Of a DNA stretch of 35,288 nt, positions 33,201 through 35,288 are shown one piece after another. Under the pieces are notes generated by a model. It ran no database searches and was not told the origin of the DNA. It worked only from the letters and a program-made list of their open reading frames with translations. A program made the position numbers and the translations under genes. Position 1 is the first letter of the stretch, and each line of letters opens with the position of its first letter. Origin of the DNA: Erysipelotrichaceae bacterium (GTDB taxonomy: Bacteria > Bacillota_I > Bacilli_A > Erysipelotrichales > Erysipelotrichaceae); NCBI GenBank assembly GCA_017431405.1, contig JAFRLB010000093.1, positions 1 to 35,288 of the forward strand, given 5' to 3'.

Positions 33201-33621
33201 CAACTTTTCCTTCCTTGCTTAACAGATACAGATAGGCGACGCCATCAGGATCGGAAAGCTCATCAAAGATCTGAGACTTGATTTCATTGTCATTATTCTG
33301 CATCTTCTCATATAAGCCTCCGGCTAACAGGTGATCGATGTTATCAAGAGTCTGCCAGTTACCTTCATGGAAGATCTTGGTCAGATCATCCGAATTTACC
33401 GTGTTCTTGTCTAACAACGTTGTTACTTCTGAAAGGGCAAGGTTATTGTTATCACGCTGTTTCTTAAGAGAAGCATTTCGCTGTACATTTCCCAATATCA
33501 GAGCAATCAAAATGGCTCCTACAACTATTGGCAGGAGATATATCGCTATCTTATAGGAAAGAATAAATCTTCCTTTTTTCTTTTTTACGTTCTTATTCTC
33601 TATATCCTTATTTTGATCCAT
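30262..33621 (-). CDS. giant MscS-family channel with two extracytoplasmic sensor domains
   Basis: A 1119-residue membrane protein. From the ATG at 33621: a basic N-terminus, helix at about 20-44, an extracellular domain of about 270 residues with Cache-like LYLLSKEGKVVISPDP, helices at about 317-340 and 372-395, then a second outer domain of about 330 residues (IYIYDENGHTIATSTGN, again Cache-like), and a helix at about 727-747. The MscS part follows: helices at about 809-829, 857-877, 899-919, the pore helix at 922-955 (GILSLVIGLGAQSLIKD), and the beta domain FRVGDIVTINGFRGTVTDIG. MscS itself is 286 residues. GAGGA lies 8 bases before the start; ATG 33636 with AGGAAAG is an alternative. Confidence 0.9.
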   Translation of the reverse strand: MDQNKDIENKNVKKKKGRFILSYKIAIYLLPIVVGAILIALILGNVQRNASLKKQRDNNNLALSEVTTLLDKNTVNSDDLTKIFHEGNWQTLDNIDHLLAGGLYEKMQNNDNEIKSQIFDELSDPDGVAYLYLLSKEGKVVISPDPSLYDINPAASSHMTQENLNRILKYCRQDDGTLAPEKVKNQHGTYYFYSKPFIYNDQEYVLAIGTSSWALDERIASLKDVSAVLSRMGAINDGFLFAISRTDDLFLYYKNGADFLTGQNAFTTGLNQEVMEDGYNGTQTILDEKYYCTSKAFGEDTVIVAAAKAETVVSKDKYVLLWSIMGFVLIMSLCLVYSIIVRNDYIRQGVKTERIPINKNSEKTLYFNKSVFSRVFPLILIGILTVYGISFYTQTLLEIEEGVDKSNVILQEVTGRYEENIDSQKVIEDYYNSRFLSTAKLVKFFVEENPQALNASSEYYHVAYDENGNKHYINDDEGNRLKSVAYSAELKKLCEDNEINSIYIYDENGHTIATSTGNWFFTLSQDESAQSYPFRQILDGRTDSYLQTSMTDDLGENAQYFGIVMHYYTTVDASGNTRYVSRYEFEQACEAEGVSGVTNAGGITKHRSLLQIGLDQQLASSITETTNAEYILSTEMLSGGAIIMFDTTSDHTCVYSPVRSSIGRTAKDLGISDKAFSGETYYGFNRINGVQYFQFFRYMVNQYTNTASDYYIATALPASNMFTTRGTISAITAAVCLVLITVLLAIITVQHKEEEVYDLWDDIKVDEDLNSLIFNIVLPSGRSASTTRAMTRWNNQRIPWNQRSPEMKLGAIIGWMIAIPILYFVLSAIGINNVSGGDSVISYIFTGNWDKSPNVFALSAAIMVITVTVIAIQLLKIPVRLITNLLGTQGETLGHLFLSIVRYGGAITAVFYCLYLFGVDSPNLLASAGILSLVIGLGAQSLIKDIIAGIFIVFEGEFRVGDIVTINGFRGTVTDIGLRTTKITGSGNVKIFNNSEISGVLNMTKETSVAAATIGLEYGQDINYVEKVLEHELPLLKDKNKWILDGPTNLGVSELAERRFTVTVIARCTEKYVNDLSRYLNKSLLQIFNEYGIKIANQPADTVKKIETKPAEENKQEEK

Positions 33622-33656
33622 GTTATTATTCCTCATGCGCAAACTTTCCTATTATT

Positions 33657-33686
33657 ATTTTAATCATATTAATTATTAATTAACAA
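33657..33686 (-). promoter_or_regulatory. promoter of the MscS-like operon
   Basis: On the minus strand -35 TTGTTA (33681-33686), an 18-base spacer and -10 TAAAAT (33657-33662). Leader about 30 bases. Confidence 0.5.
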
Positions 33687-33707
33687 GAATTATCAAAAAT
33701 ATAAACA

Positions 33708-33722
33708 TTAGAGTAACTCTAA
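33708..33722. promoter_or_regulatory. perfect 7-1-7 inverted repeat upstream of the MscS-like operon
   Basis: TTAGAGT-A-ACTCTAA. It is 22 bases upstream of the -35. The 7-1-7 layout is that of Fur/PerR/Zur boxes, but the half-site differs from them, so the regulator is unknown. Confidence 0.45.
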
Positions 33723-33738
33723 ATATTCAAAATTGAAA

Positions 33739-33981
33739 CATGTTTGTGTCACTTGCGATCATAACACTATTAAAAAAATGTTTTTATTACCATTTGGTAA
33801 TGAAGAGATGAAGCTGACAATCTTATGTGCAGCAGCCTGTCCGGTAGGCAGTAATGTTTCAGTCTTTGCCCAGCAGTATGACAGGGATTATACAAAGGCT
33901 GTTGAATATGTATGCGTATCTACGATTCATTGTCTGATCACCTTACCGCTGATCATATTCCTGGCAACACATTTCATCTAA
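33739..33981 (+). pseudogene. C-terminal remnant of an AEC-family (auxin efflux carrier/malate permease) transporter
   Basis: About 80 codons remain of a protein normally near 310 residues. MFVSLAIITLLKK lies in one frame (from 33739, after a TGA) and MFLLPFGNEEMKLTIL continues in the next. One A missing from the A-run at 33772-33778 would join them. The rest, CAAACPVGSNVSVFAQQYD then two hydrophobic stretches ending PLIIFLATHF, matches the last two helices of AEC transporters. There is no ribosome binding site, and the N-terminal two thirds are absent. A relic. Confidence 0.75.
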
Positions 33982-33987
33982 ATAAAG

Positions 33988-34020
33988 ATGCCGCTGATAT
34001 ACAGCGGCATTATTTGTTTA
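33988..34020. terminator. terminator between the AEC remnant and the small minus-strand gene
   Basis: ATGCCGCTG (33988-33996) and CAGCGGCAT (34002-34010) over ATATA; TATTTGTTTA to the right, AAATAAAG to the left, so it may work both ways. Confidence 0.8.
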
Positions 34021-34034
34021 TTTGAGATTGGTTA

Positions 34035-34136
34035 TTATTTTCTCCTGACTGCTCTCATAGCATCAAGGAACATGGCAATAGGTGTGCCGATCATTAATAT
34101 AACTGCCCAAAGTAAACCTCCGAAAAATACTGACAT
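34035..34136 (-). CDS. 33-residue single-helix membrane protein
   Basis: Encodes MSVFFGGLLWAVILMIGTP then IAMFLDAMRAVRRK: one hydrophobic helix (about residues 3-25) and a basic tail that would face the cytoplasm. The gene is supported by an excellent GGGAGG seven bases before the ATG, a TATAAT-type -10 on the minus strand (34193-34198), and a terminator 15 bases past the stop (34002-34010). A 6-bp hairpin (34150-34155 with 34159-34164) directly abuts the Shine-Dalgarno, and a second hairpin lies at 34173-34188. Too short to place in a family; small proteins of this kind often regulate membrane transporters, which is inference. Confidence 0.7.
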   Translation of the reverse strand: MSVFFGGLLWAVILMIGTPIAMFLDAMRAVRRK

Positions 34137-34264
34137 TCTTTTACCTCCCAGCTACCTTGTAGCTTACTAACAGATGAATTAAATCATCTTCGATTATATG
34201 ATGACATAACCCATGGCATAAAAAGTGTACTGTCATAAAGATTTTTGAAAAAAAAGAAAAGTTA

Positions 34265-34292
34265 TTCCAATTAATGATTTAATGTTTATAAT
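34265..34292 (+). promoter_or_regulatory. promoter of the beta-phosphoglucomutase-like gene
   Basis: -35 TTCCAA (34265-34270), a 16-base spacer and -10 TATAAT (34287-34292); start codon at 34328 after AAGGAG. Confidence 0.6.
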
Positions 34293-34327
34293 TGAAATAT
34301 CTATTAATCTTATAAGGAGTTTGCAGA

Positions 34328-34963
34328 ATGAAATACAAGGGAGTAATATTTGATCTTGATGGTGTAATCTGTTTTACTGATGAATATCATTATGAAGCCT
34401 GGAAGGCCTTGGCTGACAGACTGGGCATTTATTTTGATAAGGAAATAAACAATCGCTTAAGAGGAGTTTCCAGAATGGCAAGTCTGGAAATCATTCTGGA
34501 AAGAAGTGATGTCACTTACAGTCAGGAAGAAAAGGAAGCCTTTGCAACGGAAAAGAATGATAACTACAGAGAAATGTTAAAGAACATGAGCGAAAAGGAT
34601 CTGAGTGATGAAGTAAGAGATACCCTGAATGAATTAAGAAACAGAGGATATTTATTAGCTATTGGCTCAAGTTCCAAGAACACTAAGACCATCCTGAATC
34701 AGATTGGCCTGGGTAATTTCTTTGACGCCATAAGTGATGGAACCAACATTACAAATTCAAAGCCTGATCCAGAAGTATTCCTGAAGGCAGCTGAATTTAT
34801 TAATCTGAAACCAGAGGAATGTGTAGTTGTAGAAGACGCCAGGTCAGGTGCTGAAGCAGCTTACAGAGGTCACTTTGCCTGTGCGGGAATAGGGGAAGCA
34901 GCTGAATATGAACATACAGATTATCCTTTAAACACATTCAGCGACCTTCTAAAGGTGTTATAA
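34328..34963 (+). CDS. pgmB: beta-phosphoglucomutase-like HAD hydrolase
   Basis: A 211-residue HAD-superfamily phosphomutase. Nucleophile and acid/base Asp9 and Asp11 lie in VIFDLDGVI. The cap carries RLRGVSRMASLEIIL, the beta-PGM substrate loop. IGSSSKN is motif II, SKPDPEVFLKA motif III, and VVVEDARSGAEAA motif IV. It would convert beta-glucose-1-phosphate, from maltose/trehalose phosphorolysis, to glucose-6-phosphate. No phosphorylase is in the window, but the GH13 gene and the sugar-binding lipoprotein downstream fit alpha-glucoside use. AAGGAG is eight bases before the ATG. Terminator follows. Confidence 0.92.
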   Translation: MKYKGVIFDLDGVICFTDEYHYEAWKALADRLGIYFDKEINNRLRGVSRMASLEIILERSDVTYSQEEKEAFATEKNDNYREMLKNMSEKDLSDEVRDTLNELRNRGYLLAIGSSSKNTKTILNQIGLGNFFDAISDGTNITNSKPDPEVFLKAAEFINLKPEECVVVEDARSGAEAAYRGHFACAGIGEAAEYEHTDYPLNTFSDLLKVL

Positions 34964-34983
34964 ATCATTAAAATGTCTTAATT

Positions 34984-35006
34984 GCAGGAGAAATTCCTGC
35001 TTTTTT
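34984..35006 (+). terminator. terminator after pgmB
   Basis: GCAGGA (34984-34989) and TCCTGC (34995-35000), then six T. Confidence 0.88.
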
Positions 35007-35039
35007 ATTGAAAAAAATGATTTTTTTAGAAAAATCGTG

Positions 35040-35068
35040 TTGACATAATGAAAACGCTTAACTATACT
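35040..35068 (+). promoter_or_regulatory. strong promoter with embedded cre-like operator
   Basis: Consensus -35 TTGACA (35040-35045), a 17-base spacer and -10 TATACT (35063-35068). The spacer contains TGAAAACGCTTAAC (35049-35062). It differs from the CcpA cre consensus WTGNAANCGNWNNCW at one fixed position, and the CG-centred half-sites also fit other LacI-family operators. Sugar control of the downstream binding-protein gene is likely. Confidence 0.75.
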
Positions 35069-35118
35069 ATTGTCAAGAACTTTAATAAAAGTATTTAACA
35101 AAAGATAGGAGAGGAATC

Positions 35119-35288
35119 ATGAAAAAATTAGTTGCACTTTTATTATCAATCCTGATGGTATTCAGCTTTGCTGCATGTAACAAAGAAGGCGGCTCTGAAG
35201 AAGGTAAGACAGATGATAAGGTTATCATCGGTTATTCTTTGAACTCAATGGACGCTACAATGAAGACAATGGCTGACTACTTCGAACA
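35119..35288 (+). CDS. sugar ABC transporter substrate-binding lipoprotein (partial)
   Basis: The window ends after 56 codons. The N-terminus is a lipoprotein signal (MKKLVALLLSILMVFSFAAC, lipobox FAAC with Cys20), a charged linker, then VIIGYSLNSMDATMKTMADY. That is the first strand and helix of type-1 periplasmic binding proteins (Peripla_BP_4; ribose, xylose, galactose class). AGGAGAGG precedes the ATG. The promoter and cre-like site upstream suggest it heads a sugar ABC operon that continues outside. Confidence 0.85.
   Translation, partial: MKKLVALLLSILMVFSFAACNKEGGSEEGKTDDKVIIGYSLNSMDATMKTMADYFE

Noticed and set aside
33988..34170. 60-residue plus-strand frame over the small membrane protein gene
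   Set aside because: It begins inside a terminator hairpin without a ribosome binding site and is the reverse frame of the better-supported minus-strand gene.

Overview
The window reads as a chromosomal segment of a low-GC, Gram-positive anaerobe (Firmicutes/Bacillota, probably a gut Erysipelotrichia- or Clostridia-like lineage). Support: strong AGGAGG/GAGGTG ribosome binding sites, sigma-A type promoters, compact rho-independent terminators, tRNA genes with encoded CCA, a class B sortase, lipoboxed solute-binding proteins, PTS Enzyme I, a KtrAB potassium system, a formate-tetrahydrofolate ligase module, butyrate kinase and ferredoxin-type oxidoreductases. The lineage is inferred from gene content only. 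No phage, IS element, CRISPR array or rRNA was seen.

Layout. 1-2120: a small HTH-like gene and ptsI. 2119-6264 (minus): a folate one-carbon operon fhs-fchA-folD, then a separately promoted D-2-hydroxyacid dehydrogenase. The 5' end of fchA is broken, while FolD lacks the cyclohydrolase residues that FchA would replace. 6418-8593: tRNA-Ser, an orphan class B sortase and an RlmI-type methyltransferase. 8637-11083: ktrB-ktrA facing a lone RCK_N-like protein. 11186-13137: tRNA-Glu, a GNAT protein and a ferredoxin-fused aldo/keto reductase. 13215-16997: a four-gene operon (membrane protein, guanine deaminase-like, butyrate kinase, unknown). 17093-19809: an enoate reductase-type flavoenzyme, then an apparently leaderless unknown gene abutting tRNA-Pro. 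19891-23702: a DUF2130 coiled-coil protein with a nuclease-like motif, a 23-residue-repeat protein, an MIF-like tautomerase, a small anchored protein and an Mbeg1-like hydrolase. 23714-26963: a small membrane protein, an MBL-fold hydrolase, a WYL regulator with a frameshifted C-terminus, a HIRAN protein divergent from it, and a flavodoxin. 27018-28505: a GH13 glycosidase. 28535-33621 (minus): a tightly coupled operon of a giant two-sensor MscS channel, an orphan solute-binding lipoprotein and a nitroreductase. 33739-34136: an AEC transporter remnant facing a 33-residue membrane protein. 34328-35288: a beta-phosphoglucomutase-like gene and the start of a sugar-binding lipoprotein under a cre-like promoter.

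How it fits together. Most genes are metabolic housekeeping: PTS sugar uptake, one-carbon folate, K+ uptake, reductive anaerobic metabolism and alpha-glucan use. The most unusual unit is the MscS channel/solute-binding protein/nitroreductase operon. It looks like an extracellularly gated channel whose ligand may be presented by the orphan binding protein; this is inference from architecture and gene coupling. A second theme is small lesions: fchA, the WYL gene and the AEC remnant each need a one- or two-base correction (fchA also a stop reversal) to match expectation. These are either real decay or assembly errors, and they should be verified first.
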